The notes: generated from the letters alone by a model not told the origin. A stretch of 64,000 bases of DNA from Pseudaquidulcibacter saccharophilus (GCF_019455445.1 NZ_JAHWUS010000002.1:434001-498000); one strand, 5' to 3'; positions 1 to 8,987 are shown, numbered from the stretch's first letter. A program made the numbers and translations.

Positions 1-183
1 ATTGCCGCAGATGACTTAACTTTAGAAATAGCTATTGGCTTGATTGAGGCGCGCGCCGCACTTGGTCCTGCGAAGAAAAAAACAACCCGCAAAACAGCCG
101 CAAAGAAAGCAACTACAAAAAAGCCAGCTACAAAAAAGGCAACGGCAACAAAAGCAACTAAAACAAAGGCAAAAGCATCTTGA
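1..183 (+). CDS. topA: DNA topoisomerase I, C-terminal end (partial)
   Basis: Open reading frame already running at base 1 and ending at TGA 181-183, so only the last 60 codons are present. It reads a short ordered stretch (LTLEIAIGLIEARAALG) followed by a tail of about 36 residues made almost only of Lys, Ala and Thr, with repeated KKAT/KKPAT units. Bacterial TopA proteins relax negative supercoils, and alphaproteobacterial ones commonly end in basic low-complexity tails that bind DNA. The topA-rnr order is common in this class. The stop overlaps the TTG start of rnr in the quartet TTGA, which suggests translational coupling. The identity rests on the tail, the preceding motif and synteny, because the catalytic part lies outside the window. 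Confidence 0.75.
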   Translation: MAADDLTLEIAIGLIEARAALGPAKKKTTRKTAAKKATTKKPATKKATATKATKTKAKAS

Positions 184-2462
184 TTAAGAAAATAAAACGT
201 AACAAGCCCAGCCCAATAATATTTGATAAGGCATCATTGTTGCGTTTTATCGAAAGCCAAAACGGGCAAATAACTAAGCGTGAAATTGCGAAACATTTTG
301 GTATTAAAGGTGACGAACGACGTGTCTTAAATCAATATCTTAGGGAACTTTCTACCGAAGGAACGGTTGATGTTCATCGTCGTCGTGAAATAAAAACCCA
401 TTCAACACCACCTAAAACAGGGATATTTCAAGCTGTTGAAATTGATGACATGGGGGATGTTTGGGCGCGTGTTGTTGATGAAGATGGTGTTGCAGGCGCA
501 AAGATTATTATTCAAACCCATTTTCAAGCTGATAAAAATCTTAATGTTGGTATAGGCGAACGTTTTGTTGGCTTAACAAGTCGAAATGAAAAAGAGAATA
601 TCTGGCAAGTTAAAATTGTTAAAAAACTTGGGCTGGTTATTGAGAAAATATACGGGGTTTTATCGTTACATAGTCCGCAAAGTGGTGGACGCATAATACC
701 AGCAGATAAAAAGCAAAAAAATGAATTATTAGTTTTGCCGGAGCATGTTGGCGATGCAAAAGATGGTGATTTAGTTGCGGTAAGATTATTGCCAAACCGT
801 GGGTATGGACCAAGAAAATGTGAAATTGTTGAAGTTTTGGGGAATAATAATGACCCTAAATCGGCTTCAATTCTTGCCATTGCGGCCCATTCCATTCCAA
901 TCGGGTTTACGCCGGAAGAAGAAGCACAGGCAGAAGCAGCAAAGCCATGCACTCTTGAATATAGAACTGATTTACGCCACCTTCCCCTTGTAACTATTGA
1001 CCCCGATGATGCACGCGATCATGATGATGCGGTTTATGCAGAAAAGACAGAAAAGGGATTTAATGTCTGGGTCGCAATCGCCGATGTTGCCCATTATGTA
1101 ACAACAAATTCACCACTAGATATTGGCTCGCAAAAACGCGGTAATTCGGTTTATTTTCCAGATCGTGTTGTACCTATGCTTCCTTTTAAATTGTCTGCGG
1201 ATTTATGTTCATTGCGAGAACATGAAGAACGGGCCTGTCTTGCAGTCAAAATGAATATTGACAACGATGGTGATTTAAAAGGATTTGAATTCTTTCGTGG
1301 GTTGATGAAGTCTGTTGCTCGCCTGACTTATACACAAGCACAATTGGCAATTGATGGTATGCCAGACGATAAAACAGCCCCAATTCTTGAAACCGTACTA
1401 AAGCCGCTTTGGGAGGCATATGAAGCGCGAAAAATTGAACGTGCAGAGCGTGAACCGCTTGAAATTGCATCATCTGAACGTCGAATAATACTTTCACCAG
1501 AAGGCAAAGTTGAAAGCATTACACAAAAAGAACGATTTGATGCCCACCGACTAATTGAAGAATTTATGATCCTTGCAAATGTTTGCGCGGCGACCGCACT
1601 TGAAAATAAAAAGGCACAATTGATATATCGTGTTCACGATATGCCAAGTGATGCAAAAGTTGCTGCGCTCGCTGACTTTTTGGCGACGCTTAACATTAAG
1701 TGGGCTAAAGGGGTTGCAGTTACACCTAAACGATTCAACAAAGTGCTTGAAGCACAAAAAGATGGCGAAAATTTCCAAACTATAAATGAAATCATCTTAC
1801 GAACTCAGGCACAAGCGGTTTATGATACGCAAAACCTTGGTCACTTTGGTTTGCAACTCGAACGTTACGCGCATTTTACAAGCCCAATTAGAAGATATGC
1901 CGATTTATGTGTTCATCGCAGTTTGATTGATGCACTTGGCCTTGGTGGTTTTGGTTGGGGTGAAAAGCCACCAACGGGTGAAACATTAAAACGCATTGCC
2001 CAGGAAATTTCTGATTGCGAACGTCGCGCAATGGCAGCAGAACGTGACGCAACGGATCGTTATTTGGCTGCATATTTATCTGAACGAATTGGTGCGGTAT
2101 TTGATGGTAGAATAACTTCTGTAACTGGTTTTGGTGTTTTTGTAAGACTTGATGAAACCATGGGTGATGGTCTTGTACCAGTTTCAAAACTTGGTGACGA
2201 ATATTTCGTTTATGATGAGGCTGCTCATAGCTTAATTGGACAATTTTCAGGTGACCGTTGGGAATTGGGAATGAAAGTAAAAGTGCGGTTGTTAGAGGCC
2301 ACACCTGTTTCCGGTGGCTTAATGTTTGAGGTTGTTTCTGAACCTAAAAAAGGACCACCACCTAAATCAACACGTCAAAAGCTTGGCGGCCGCGCACGAT
2401 TAGGTGATAGACGATCAACCCCAAAAGGTATAAAAAGAAAAATAGGTAAAAAACGCAGATAA
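180..2462 (+). CDS. rnr: Ribonuclease R (3'-5' exoribonuclease)
   Basis: A 760-residue RNase II/R family enzyme that degrades structured RNA processively from the 3' end, including in tmRNA-linked turnover. An N-terminal winged-helix region (about 18-70) is followed by cold-shock-like RNA-binding domains. The RNB catalytic domain carries DPDDARDHDDAV (274-285), whose aspartates bind Mg, and a downstream RRYADL motif near 571. An S1 domain follows at about 638-715, then a Lys/Arg-rich tail. Length and domain order match RNase R rather than the shorter RNase II. The start is TTG, overlapping the topA stop; no ATG is better placed. It converges directly on tatC with no base between the two stop codons. 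Confidence 0.96.
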   Translation: MIKKIKRNKPSPIIFDKASLLRFIESQNGQITKREIAKHFGIKGDERRVLNQYLRELSTEGTVDVHRRREIKTHSTPPKTGIFQAVEIDDMGDVWARVVDEDGVAGAKIIIQTHFQADKNLNVGIGERFVGLTSRNEKENIWQVKIVKKLGLVIEKIYGVLSLHSPQSGGRIIPADKKQKNELLVLPEHVGDAKDGDLVAVRLLPNRGYGPRKCEIVEVLGNNNDPKSASILAIAAHSIPIGFTPEEEAQAEAAKPCTLEYRTDLRHLPLVTIDPDDARDHDDAVYAEKTEKGFNVWVAIADVAHYVTTNSPLDIGSQKRGNSVYFPDRVVPMLPFKLSADLCSLREHEERACLAVKMNIDNDGDLKGFEFFRGLMKSVARLTYTQAQLAIDGMPDDKTAPILETVLKPLWEAYEARKIERAEREPLEIASSERRIILSPEGKVESITQKERFDAHRLIEEFMILANVCAATALENKKAQLIYRVHDMPSDAKVAALADFLATLNIKWAKGVAVTPKRFNKVLEAQKDGENFQTINEIILRTQAQAVYDTQNLGHFGLQLERYAHFTSPIRRYADLCVHRSLIDALGLGGFGWGEKPPTGETLKRIAQEISDCERRAMAAERDATDRYLAAYLSERIGAVFDGRITSVTGFGVFVRLDETMGDGLVPVSKLGDEYFVYDEAAHSLIGQFSGDRWELGMKVKVRLLEATPVSGGLMFEVVSEPKKGPPPKSTRQKLGGRARLGDRRSTPKGIKRKIGKKRR

Positions 2463-3335
2463 TTAGTAGGTTGGTTCTTCTTGTTCGCGCTTTTTCTCAA
2501 CTAGTTTCACCAAATACGCACCACCATAATATAATATAAGAAGCGGCAACGACAATAATAATTGAGAGACAACATCTGGTGGGGTGATAAAGGCCGCGAT
2601 TGTTATAATTGCTAATACAGCGTAGCGCCCATTTTTAAGCCAAAATTCAGATGAAACCAAATCGGCTTTTCCTAAAATAAGCTGTATAACGGGGATTTGA
2701 AAACAAACACCAAAACCAATAACCAAAGTGGTTATCATATGAATATAGTCAGCCACCTTACCTTGATAGGTAACCTTTACGCCGCCTACTGAATTTGAAA
2801 TTTCTTGTCGCAATGAAAAATTCATTACCATTGGCATCGCAATATAATATGCCATTGCCGCACCAGCAACAAAAAGCGCCGGTGCCATAATCATAAATGG
2901 TATGAAGGCCTTTTTTTCATTAGTATAAAGACCTGGCGCAACAAAGCGATATAATTGCCATGCAACAATAGGAAATGCTATACAAATACCGCCAAACAGT
3001 GCGACATCAAGCTGTGAGAAGACGGTTTCCATTGGCGCTGTATAAATTAAGCCAAGCCCATCTTTTAAGGCATTTGCGCCTTTTAATGCAATTGCCGCTT
3101 CTTTGTATGGCTGGATTAAAAATTCCAAAATTGGACGCCAAAAAACAAAACAAACCGCAAAACCAACAAATATAGCCAAAATTGAAATGAAAAGACGATT
3201 CCTCAACTCTTCAAGGTGACTAAGAAGAGGTGCAGATGAGGCTTCTATACTTTCCTCGTCTTTTGCTCTTTGTTCATCAACAGTATCAGTAATCGTGGAT
3301 GGTAGTTGTACTTCATCATCAGGAAGATTTGTCAT
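2463..3335 (-). CDS. tatC: Sec-independent protein translocase TatC
   Basis: Integral inner-membrane core of the twin-arginine translocase, which recognises the RR signal peptide of folded exported proteins. The 290-residue product has a charged N-terminal extension, then the family hallmark LLSHLEELRNRLFIS and six hydrophobic segments; the first contains VGFAVCFVFWRPI and the last ends near ILYYGGAYLVKL. I chose the ATG at 3335 (MTNLPDDE) over an upstream TTG two codons earlier. The start lies inside the tatB 3' end, a 17-bp overlap that implies coupled translation. It is the last gene of the nagZ-scpA-scpB-tatA-tatB-tatC run. No terminator follows before rnr. Confidence 0.96.
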   Translation of the reverse strand: MTNLPDDEVQLPSTITDTVDEQRAKDEESIEASSAPLLSHLEELRNRLFISILAIFVGFAVCFVFWRPILEFLIQPYKEAAIALKGANALKDGLGLIYTAPMETVFSQLDVALFGGICIAFPIVAWQLYRFVAPGLYTNEKKAFIPFMIMAPALFVAGAAMAYYIAMPMVMNFSLRQEISNSVGGVKVTYQGKVADYIHMITTLVIGFGVCFQIPVIQLILGKADLVSSEFWLKNGRYAVLAIITIAAFITPPDVVSQLLLSLPLLILYYGGAYLVKLVEKKREQEEPTY

Positions 3336-3807
3336 CTGCAACCACCATTTTTTCGGTTTCTTTTATAGGCTCTTCTGGAAGTTTAATATTATCAATTACC
3401 GCTGTATTAGAAACATTTTCAACAGCAGCTTTTTCATTGTCTAAAATTGCCTGATTATGTGACGCGATATATTCATCACTGATATGTTCCAAAGCAGGAT
3501 CAGGTTTTTCATCGGGTTTTGAATTATAGACGTCCCTACCCATATCAATTGCGCTGTTGAACTCATCTCTAATTTGATTGATAGGGTTCACCTTACGCAA
3601 TTCATCAAGTTCTTTGCGCAACTCTGCAATTTCTGAATGTCGTGCGATATCTTCAAAGTTATTTTTGAACTCATCCGCCATAAGGCGCATTTTTCGTGTA
3701 AATTGGCCCAGTGATTTCAATAATTTAGGCAAGTCTTTAGGGCCGACGACCAACAAGGCAACAACGGCAATAACCATCCATTCGCCGAAACCGACACCAT
3801 CAAACAT
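3319..3807 (-). CDS. tatB: Sec-independent protein translocase TatB
   Basis: Single-pass membrane partner of TatC in the Tat receptor complex. The N-terminus (MFDGVGFGEWMVIAVVALLV) has the TatB-type glutamate at the start of the transmembrane helix, followed by the VGPKDLPKLL hinge and a long amphipathic helix (about 28-60). The C-terminal half is acidic and probably disordered. At 162 residues it is a typical alphaproteobacterial TatB and clearly longer than TatA. It sits 33 bp downstream of tatA and overlaps tatC. Confidence 0.95.
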   Translation of the reverse strand: MFDGVGFGEWMVIAVVALLVVGPKDLPKLLKSLGQFTRKMRLMADEFKNNFEDIARHSEIAELRKELDELRKVNPINQIRDEFNSAIDMGRDVYNSKPDEKPDPALEHISDEYIASHNQAILDNEKAAVENVSNTAVIDNIKLPEEPIKETEKMVVADDKSS

Positions 3808-3840
3808 CCGAACGCCTTTTACACATCAGTTCAAAGGAAA

Positions 3841-4068
3841 TTATGAATTTGTTGTTTCTTTGTTTACAACAGTCGCGTCAATGGTTTTGGCTTCCTCAAC
3901 ACGTTTTGCTTCATCGGTTTTAACATCTTCATCTTGAAGACCTTTTTTAAAACCTTTGATACCTTGTGCCAAATCAGTCATTATGCCTGATAATTTGCCT
4001 CTTCCGCCAAAAAATACCAGAACAACCAGCAAAATCAGCAATATATTGGTTAAACCGGGTGCGTGCAT
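3841..4068 (-). CDS. tatA: Sec-independent protein translocase TatA
   Basis: Small single-pass protein that polymerises to form the Tat translocation pathway. The 75-residue reading starts at ATG 4068 ([11 protein letters not shown]), which has a GGAG ribosome-binding site at good spacing. An in-frame ATG at 4083 would add five residues but has no comparable site. A hydrophobic helix of about 16 residues ends in [10 protein letters not shown], a variant of the usual FGxGKLP hinge, followed by the amphipathic helix [16 protein letters not shown] and an acidic tail. The TatA assignment over TatB follows from the length, the FG hinge and the gene order. Confidence 0.94.
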   Translation of the reverse strand: MHAPGLTNILLILLVVLVFFGGRGKLSGIMTDLAQGIKGFKKGLQDEDVKTDEAKRVEEAKTIDATVVNKETTNS

Positions 4069-4177
4069 CGTTTTCTCCGCCATTAATAATCTATTCTTAT
4101 AAGATAATTAGTTGCTATGCCAATTACAAGCAAAACAAACTGTAAGACCTGCGGTATGATGTTAAATATAAGTAATT

Positions 4178-4936
4178 TTATTCAGTTTCTGTAAAAAAAT
4201 CAGTCACAAAATCAGCCTCATTGCCTGTTTCTTCAAACTCTAAATCATTATTTGGGACAGAAAAAGGTTTTGGTATTTCAAAGTCTTTTGGCAAATTCGC
4301 ACTTAATAATCCTTGCGCTTGAAGTTCTGCCTTGCCCGGTAAATCATCAAGACCTGAAAGATTAAAGTGTGATAAAAACTGTTCAGTCGTTTTATAGGTC
4401 ATTGGTTTGCCAACAGTGCGTCTCCTTGCACCATATTTGACCCATTTTAATTCCATTAAAAAATCAATCGTTCCTTTTCCAACCGTAACACCACGTATCT
4501 CTTCGATTTCAGCGCGCGTGCATGGTTGATGGTATGCTATTATTGCAAGTGTTTCCATTGCGGCATTTGATAATTTTTTTGGTTCTTCGCGGTGTTTATT
4601 CAATAATAAAGCCAAGTCAGGCGATGTTTGAAATCGCCATCCGCCACCTACTTCGACTAAGGTAACGCCCCTACCTTTATAATGACGCTTCAGGCGGGCA
4701 AGTGCATTCCCAACCCCCTCTTCTGCCCCAATATATTCTGCAATTTCTGACGGTTTTAAAGGTTCGGAACTAGCGAACAAAATCGCTTCTACTGCACGCT
4801 CAAGATCATCAATGTCTTGCGAAAGTATATCAGCGCTATCGGCAAGGTCATATTCCGGTTTTATGGTTTGATATTTAGTTTGTGCAATTTTTTTTACTGC
4901 ATCATAAATTTCTTGTTCGGTATCATCATCACTCAT
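4178..4936 (-). CDS. scpB: Segregation and condensation protein B
   Basis: Winged-helix partner of ScpA in the SMC-ScpAB condensin that compacts and segregates the chromosome. Two winged-helix domains are visible: LERAVEAILFASSEPLKPSE near the start and the family motif AMETLAIIAYHQPCTRAEIE followed by IRGVTVGKGTIDFL in the middle. The C-terminus is acidic. The longest frame begins at 4984, but the ATG at 4936 (MSDDDTEQE) gives an 8-bp overlap with the scpA stop and removes 16 atypical residues, so I prefer it (252 residues). No smc gene is in the window. Confidence 0.94.
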   Translation of the reverse strand: MSDDDTEQEIYDAVKKIAQTKYQTIKPEYDLADSADILSQDIDDLERAVEAILFASSEPLKPSEIAEYIGAEEGVGNALARLKRHYKGRGVTLVEVGGGWRFQTSPDLALLLNKHREEPKKLSNAAMETLAIIAYHQPCTRAEIEEIRGVTVGKGTIDFLMELKWVKYGARRRTVGKPMTYKTTEQFLSHFNLSGLDDLPGKAELQAQGLLSANLPKDFEIPKPFSVPNNDLEFEETGNEADFVTDFFTETE

Positions 4937-5741
4937 GGCTTTTTTGCCTTTTGTTTTGAATATAAACTTCGTCAAAGTTTGCAAGCTGCCGGATATTCAA
5001 ATCGCCACCTTTTACCATTTCTAAACTAGCTGAAAATAAACCCGCATAATATGAAGATGGCGTTGGTGAATCTGGTGTCGTTTTCATTTCAGTTGGTGCA
5101 AATTTACCAAGACTATGCCACGCATTGTCTTGTGGTAATTTTTCACGCAGATTTTTACGTGCTTCTTCAAGACCGTAAACTGGCCAACTCCTAACTTTAT
5201 GAACACGGGTCTTTTGTTTATTTCGTTGACGACAATATGCCTTTAGCAAATCTAATAAATCGGCATTTTCAATCATCTTTGTAACTGAAACCCCTAATTC
5301 CGCTGCACCACGTACGAAAACATCACTTCCCGTTTGTGGCATTTTCATAATTTTACCGCCACTATTGCGCATGGTTTCAAGTCTTTTTAGTCGCCAAGCA
5401 AGGTGGGATGACAAAAGTTCGGGTGCGGTTTCTTTATCATCATCACGTTTTTTAGGAAGCAATAAACGTGATTTTAAATATGCTAACCAAGATGCCATAA
5501 CTAAATAATCGGCGGCAATTTCTATTCTTTCTTTTTTTGCATTGGTGACAAAGTCAAGATATTGGTCAACAAGCTTCAAAATGGATATGCGCGCCAAGTC
5601 AACTTTTTGACTGCGGGCAAGTTCCAGTAATAAGTGGAGCGGTCCTTCAAATCCATCGACGTCAATAATCAATGAGACGCCGTCATATTTGTCGGCATCT
5701 ATTTTTACTTCATTAACTTCGAATGTTTCAGGCGACGACAA
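4929..5741 (-). CDS. scpA: Segregation and condensation protein A (kleisin)
   Basis: Kleisin subunit that bridges the SMC head domains and binds ScpB. The hallmark N-terminal block VDGFEGPLHLLLELARSQKVDL lies near residues 28-50, followed by ISILKLVDQYLDFV and DYLVMASWLAYLKSRLLLP. The 270-residue length is normal. The start codon is TTG at 5741, supported by an AAGAGGT ribosome-binding site a few bases upstream and by the absence of a close ATG. The gene begins 19 bp after the nagZ stop and overlaps scpB, so the two are probably co-translated. Confidence 0.95.
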   Translation of the reverse strand: MSSPETFEVNEVKIDADKYDGVSLIIDVDGFEGPLHLLLELARSQKVDLARISILKLVDQYLDFVTNAKKERIEIAADYLVMASWLAYLKSRLLLPKKRDDDKETAPELLSSHLAWRLKRLETMRNSGGKIMKMPQTGSDVFVRGAAELGVSVTKMIENADLLDLLKAYCRQRNKQKTRVHKVRSWPVYGLEEARKNLREKLPQDNAWHSLGKFAPTEMKTTPDSPTPSSYYAGLFSASLEMVKGGDLNIRQLANFDEVYIQNKRQKSHE

Positions 5742-5760
5742 ATATACCTCTTAAATGCCA

Positions 5761-6810
5761 TTAAACCCTTTCTGTTGGGTCTGGCGCTAAAGAAAGCATT
5801 GTACCTTTTTCAATACCTGTCAAGGCAGCAAAGCGCGACCATGCGTCCTCATAATCAAATGTTTTTGGCGCACCCATTACAACTTTTTCCGAATTAATTG
5901 CACGCTCCAAAGCTATTCCAGCTAATTCGGGGCAAGCAGAAGTAAATTCAATCCTTTGCTCAAGTGGCGCATTGCAAAGCATTGCAACATCACATCCAGC
6001 GTTAATTGCACCTTTGGCCTTTTCTTCTAGGCTACCTTTAAGTGCTTTCATTGATATGTCATCTGTCATTAGAAGACCATTAAAGCCAAATTCTTCGCGA
6101 ATTAAATTTTTAATAATAGTTGGTGATAAGGTCGCACAATATTCAGTATCAAGGTTTGTATATTTAACATGTGCAGTCATCGCCATTGGTGCATCTTTTA
6201 AAGCTTTGAACGGTGCAAAATCTAATTGTAAATCTTGTATGCTTTCTTCAACAACTGGTAATTCATGGTGACTGTCTGCACGTGCGCGACCGTGACCAGG
6301 AATGTGTTTTATAACACTTGCAACTTTGCCATCATGCAATCCGTTTATTGCGGCATGCCCTAATTTTGAAATGGTTTCTGGGTTAGCTGAAAAAGCACGA
6401 TCCCCAATCACAGAGTGCGCACCATTAATTGATAAATCAACACATGGCGCACAATCGGCGTTTATGCCTACTGCACGTAGCTCAGCAGCAATTAGCAAAT
6501 GATGTAAATATACCGCTTCTAATGCTTTTCCTTCATCTTCAATAAAAAGGCGTCCGTAAATTTCATTAGGCGGAAATTGTGGGAATTGTGGTGGTTTTAA
6601 ACGCTGTACACGACCACCTTCTTGATCAAGGAATATTAAGCAATCACGGTCAACGCTATTACGTATGTCATCACAAAGTTTGCGAATTTGTTGTGGATTT
6701 TGGCAAGAGCGACCAAATAAAATGAAAGCCCAAGGCTGTGCAGATTTAAAAAAATCCGCCTCTTCTTTAGTTAGTTCAGTACCGGCAACATCGATAATTG
6801 CAGCTTTCAT
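5761..6810 (-). CDS. nagZ: Beta-N-acetylhexosaminidase NagZ
   Basis: Cytoplasmic glycoside hydrolase family 3 enzyme that removes GlcNAc from anhydro-muropeptides during peptidoglycan recycling. The 349-residue protein has KHIPGHG (168-174) and DSH (179-181), the loop that carries the NagZ acid/base His-Asp dyad. The nucleophile aspartate lies in LMTDDISM (249-254, one of D250/D251). The DQEGGRVQRL motif is at 62-71. There is no signal peptide, which agrees with cytosolic recycling. It leads the scpAB-tatABC operon and lies just past a terminator for the SPOR gene. Confidence 0.95.
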   Translation of the reverse strand: MKAAIIDVAGTELTKEEADFFKSAQPWAFILFGRSCQNPQQIRKLCDDIRNSVDRDCLIFLDQEGGRVQRLKPPQFPQFPPNEIYGRLFIEDEGKALEAVYLHHLLIAAELRAVGINADCAPCVDLSINGAHSVIGDRAFSANPETISKLGHAAINGLHDGKVASVIKHIPGHGRARADSHHELPVVEESIQDLQLDFAPFKALKDAPMAMTAHVKYTNLDTEYCATLSPTIIKNLIREEFGFNGLLMTDDISMKALKGSLEEKAKGAINAGCDVAMLCNAPLEQRIEFTSACPELAGIALERAINSEKVVMGAPKTFDYEDAWSRFAALTGIEKGTMLSLAPDPTERV

Positions 6811-6833
6811 ATTATATATCCATCGTTAAAATT

Positions 6834-6869
6834 CAAAAAAATGGGGCACCTTAATAAATAAGATGCCCC
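6834..6869 (-). terminator. Rho-independent terminator after the SPOR gene
   Basis: An inverted repeat with arms 6843-6853 and 6859-6869 forms an 11-bp stem with one G-T pair and a 5-base loop. On the minus strand it is followed by a run of seven T. It stands 25 bp after the SPOR gene stop and 33 bp before the nagZ start, so nagZ either has its own promoter in that short gap or is reached by read-through. Confidence 0.85.
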
Positions 6870-6894
6870 TTTATAAAACAGATTCTTTCACAAA

Positions 6895-7704
6895 TTAATT
6901 AGATGGTATGCAATTTGCACCATTTGCCTTTGCTTTAGAGCAGAATGAAACAACTTGATCACGGCTTTCAAAGCCAGTTGCTTTGATACGATACCAAGTT
7001 CCTTTTGCACCCAAATCAGCTTTGACAACACCGACAGCGCCAGTAAGTCCGCCAGAACGGTATTTAGCCAACGCCGCATCAGCCTGTGCTTTGTCTTTGA
7101 ATGAGCCAAGCTGTGCAGAATAAGAGCCAGAAGATGCCGGCTTGTCTTCTTTCACAGCAGGTTTAGCAGGTGCAGTTGTCGCTTTTTGTGGCGGTGCAAC
7201 AGAAGGCTTTGATTCAACAGTTGCAGGTTTAGTTGGTGTTGCTGGTTTAACTGCAGTTTTGGTAGCATCTGTTGCAGGACGTGGTGGTACTACAGTAGTT
7301 GCGGTTTTCTGTGTTGCGGTTGGTGAAGAAACCGCATTTTGGCTAACAACAGGTTCTTCAGAGGCACCCATTGCTTGTACTTCAAGCGGAGGTGGGGCAT
7401 TTGCACCAACACCATTAACCGCATCAGCACCATCAATAGCGTTCGCTGATACATCACCTTCAATAGGAGTTTCTTTGAATGATTCTGAATTTGCAGCAAC
7501 TTGCGGTGTTTGACCATCATTTGATTTGCCGCCTTTGTAGATTGCAAATACGATGGCACCAAAAACCAGAAGCAAAAGAACTATACCGGCAAGAATATAT
7601 GGTCCACGACCTGCGCCTTCTTTTTCATCACGCGCATCAAAAGTCATAAATCCTTCTTCGTCTTCTTCCTCATAGTCGAAAGGATCTTCATCATATTTTG
7701 CCAT
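6895..7704 (-). CDS. SPOR-domain single-pass membrane protein
   Basis: The 269-residue product has an acidic cytoplasmic N-terminus rich in Asp/Glu (1-33). One membrane helix spans about 35-56 (ILAGIVLLLLVFGAIVFAIY). A long Ala/Thr/Pro/Lys-rich periplasmic linker runs to about 190. The C-terminal SPOR domain (about 192-269) starts with YSAQLGSFKDKAQADAALAKY. SPOR domains bind septal glycan strands stripped of stem peptides, so a role in division or cell-wall remodelling is likely. In related genomes a SPOR gene sits at this position next to nagZ. The family gives no more precise function. A terminator follows the gene. Confidence 0.9.
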   Translation of the reverse strand: MAKYDEDPFDYEEEDEEGFMTFDARDEKEGAGRGPYILAGIVLLLLVFGAIVFAIYKGGKSNDGQTPQVAANSESFKETPIEGDVSANAIDGADAVNGVGANAPPPLEVQAMGASEEPVVSQNAVSSPTATQKTATTVVPPRPATDATKTAVKPATPTKPATVESKPSVAPPQKATTAPAKPAVKEDKPASSGSYSAQLGSFKDKAQADAALAKYRSGGLTGAVGVVKADLGAKGTWYRIKATGFESRDQVVSFCSKAKANGANCIPSN

Positions 7705-7741
7705 TTTCGAACTCCGTTATATTTTTGTGGCAGTGCAGCTA

Positions 7742-8929
7742 TTACAATGTTCTGTCAAGGTTAAACAAACGTCTATGCTCATCTATTGCAAAATCATCTG
7801 TTAATCCAGAGATATAGTCACATACATGACGCATAAGTTTTGCCTTATCTTCAAGGTCAATATTTTGCCACATTGGTGGCAAAGTATCTGGCTCATTCAC
7901 GAATACATCAAACAATTCTTTTACGATTCGGCGCGCTTGAGAACGGGCACGATTCACTTTCCAGTGACGATACATTTTAGCAAATAAGAATTTGCGCAAT
8001 AATGCAGCTTTAACAAGCATATCTTCTGAGAAGCCCACTAATGGAACGCCAATATTACGAACATCATCCGCAGTTTCGGGTGCGTATTTATCAATTCTTT
8101 TTTTAGTTTCATTGACAAGGTCATTAACCCATATACCGATTAATCTGCGAATTGCTTCTGCCTTGATGCGATTAGGTGAAACCTTTGGATATTGCTCCAT
8201 AACTTGGGTAAAGATTTCTCCAACCCATGGAACTTCTGATGAAACATCTTCAACGGTGAAAATTTCTGCGTGCAGACCATCATCAAGGTCATGATTATTG
8301 TATGCAATATCGTCTGAAACCGCTGCTACTTGTGCCTCTAACGAAGCAAATGACGTTAGGTTTAAATCAAATCCATTATTAATGCTTTTCCAAACTTCTG
8401 GAAGTTTATCAAATTCTGAAATTGATTTAATCAATGGGCCATTATGTTTTACTGTTCCCTCTAGAGTTTCCCAAGTAAGGTTCAAACCATCAAAGTGCGG
8501 ATAAATCTGCTCCATTTTTGTGACAACGCGAATGGTTTGCGCATTGTGGTCAAATCCACCCCATCCAGTCATTGCCTCATCAAGTACATGCTCACCAGTG
8601 TGTCCAAATGGCGGATGCCCCAAATCATGTGATAATGCGCAAGCCTCAGCCAAATCTTCATTAAGCTTTAAACGCCGTGCCACAGAGCGGGCAATTTGTG
8701 AAACTTCTAAAGAATGCGTAAGGCGGGTTCTATAAAAATCGCCTTCATGTGCAACAAAAACCTGTGTTTTGCCTTTTAATTTCCTAAAAGAGCTAGAGTG
8801 TATAACCCTGTCACGGTCGCGTTCAAAGGGTGTTCGAAACGCGCTTTCGGATTCATTATGCCTTCTACCACGGCTTTGGTTTGGGTTAGATGCATAAGAT
8901 GCCTGATTGGAAATATCAAATCTGTCCAT
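7742..8929 (-). CDS. dgt: Deoxyguanosinetriphosphate triphosphohydrolase-like protein
   Basis: HD-superfamily dNTP triphosphohydrolase, predicted to cleave dNTPs to deoxynucleosides and triphosphate in the cytosol. Metal ligands are visible as H72 in RLTHSLEVSQIAR, H101-D102 in LSHDLGHPPFGH and a later Asp in SDDIAYNNHDLDDGL. The N-terminus has the usual RGRRHNE and FERDRDRVIHSSSFRKL. Its 395 residues match the type-2 family rather than E. coli Dgt. It is divergent from erpA. The argS gene often found between this gene and the SPOR gene in alphaproteobacteria is absent here. Confidence 0.94.
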   Translation of the reverse strand: MDRFDISNQASYASNPNQSRGRRHNESESAFRTPFERDRDRVIHSSSFRKLKGKTQVFVAHEGDFYRTRLTHSLEVSQIARSVARRLKLNEDLAEACALSHDLGHPPFGHTGEHVLDEAMTGWGGFDHNAQTIRVVTKMEQIYPHFDGLNLTWETLEGTVKHNGPLIKSISEFDKLPEVWKSINNGFDLNLTSFASLEAQVAAVSDDIAYNNHDLDDGLHAEIFTVEDVSSEVPWVGEIFTQVMEQYPKVSPNRIKAEAIRRLIGIWVNDLVNETKKRIDKYAPETADDVRNIGVPLVGFSEDMLVKAALLRKFLFAKMYRHWKVNRARSQARRIVKELFDVFVNEPDTLPPMWQNIDLEDKAKLMRHVCDYISGLTDDFAIDEHRRLFNLDRTL

Positions 8930-8953
8930 AAATTTTCTTCTACTACTTTATTT

Positions 8954-8987
8954 TATTGCAAGAAATAATATATAATGAATTGCAATA
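8954..8987. promoter_or_regulatory. Inverted repeat in the dgt-erpA divergent promoter region
   Basis: TATTGCAA (8954-8961) is repeated as its exact reverse complement TTGCAATA (8980-8987) with 18 bases between. It is the only clear dyad in this 124-bp divergent intergenic region. It may be a transcription-factor site, but it does not match a motif I can name. Confidence 0.35.

Noticed and set aside
60-180. Repeats in the topA tail as a CRISPR or tandem-repeat locus
   Set aside because: They are codon repeats of a Lys/Ala/Thr-rich protein tail in frame with topA.
524-952. Long open frames antisense to rnr and similar shadows elsewhere
   Set aside because: They lie wholly inside a clear gene, have no ribosome-binding site or family features, and follow the codon shadow of the sense gene.
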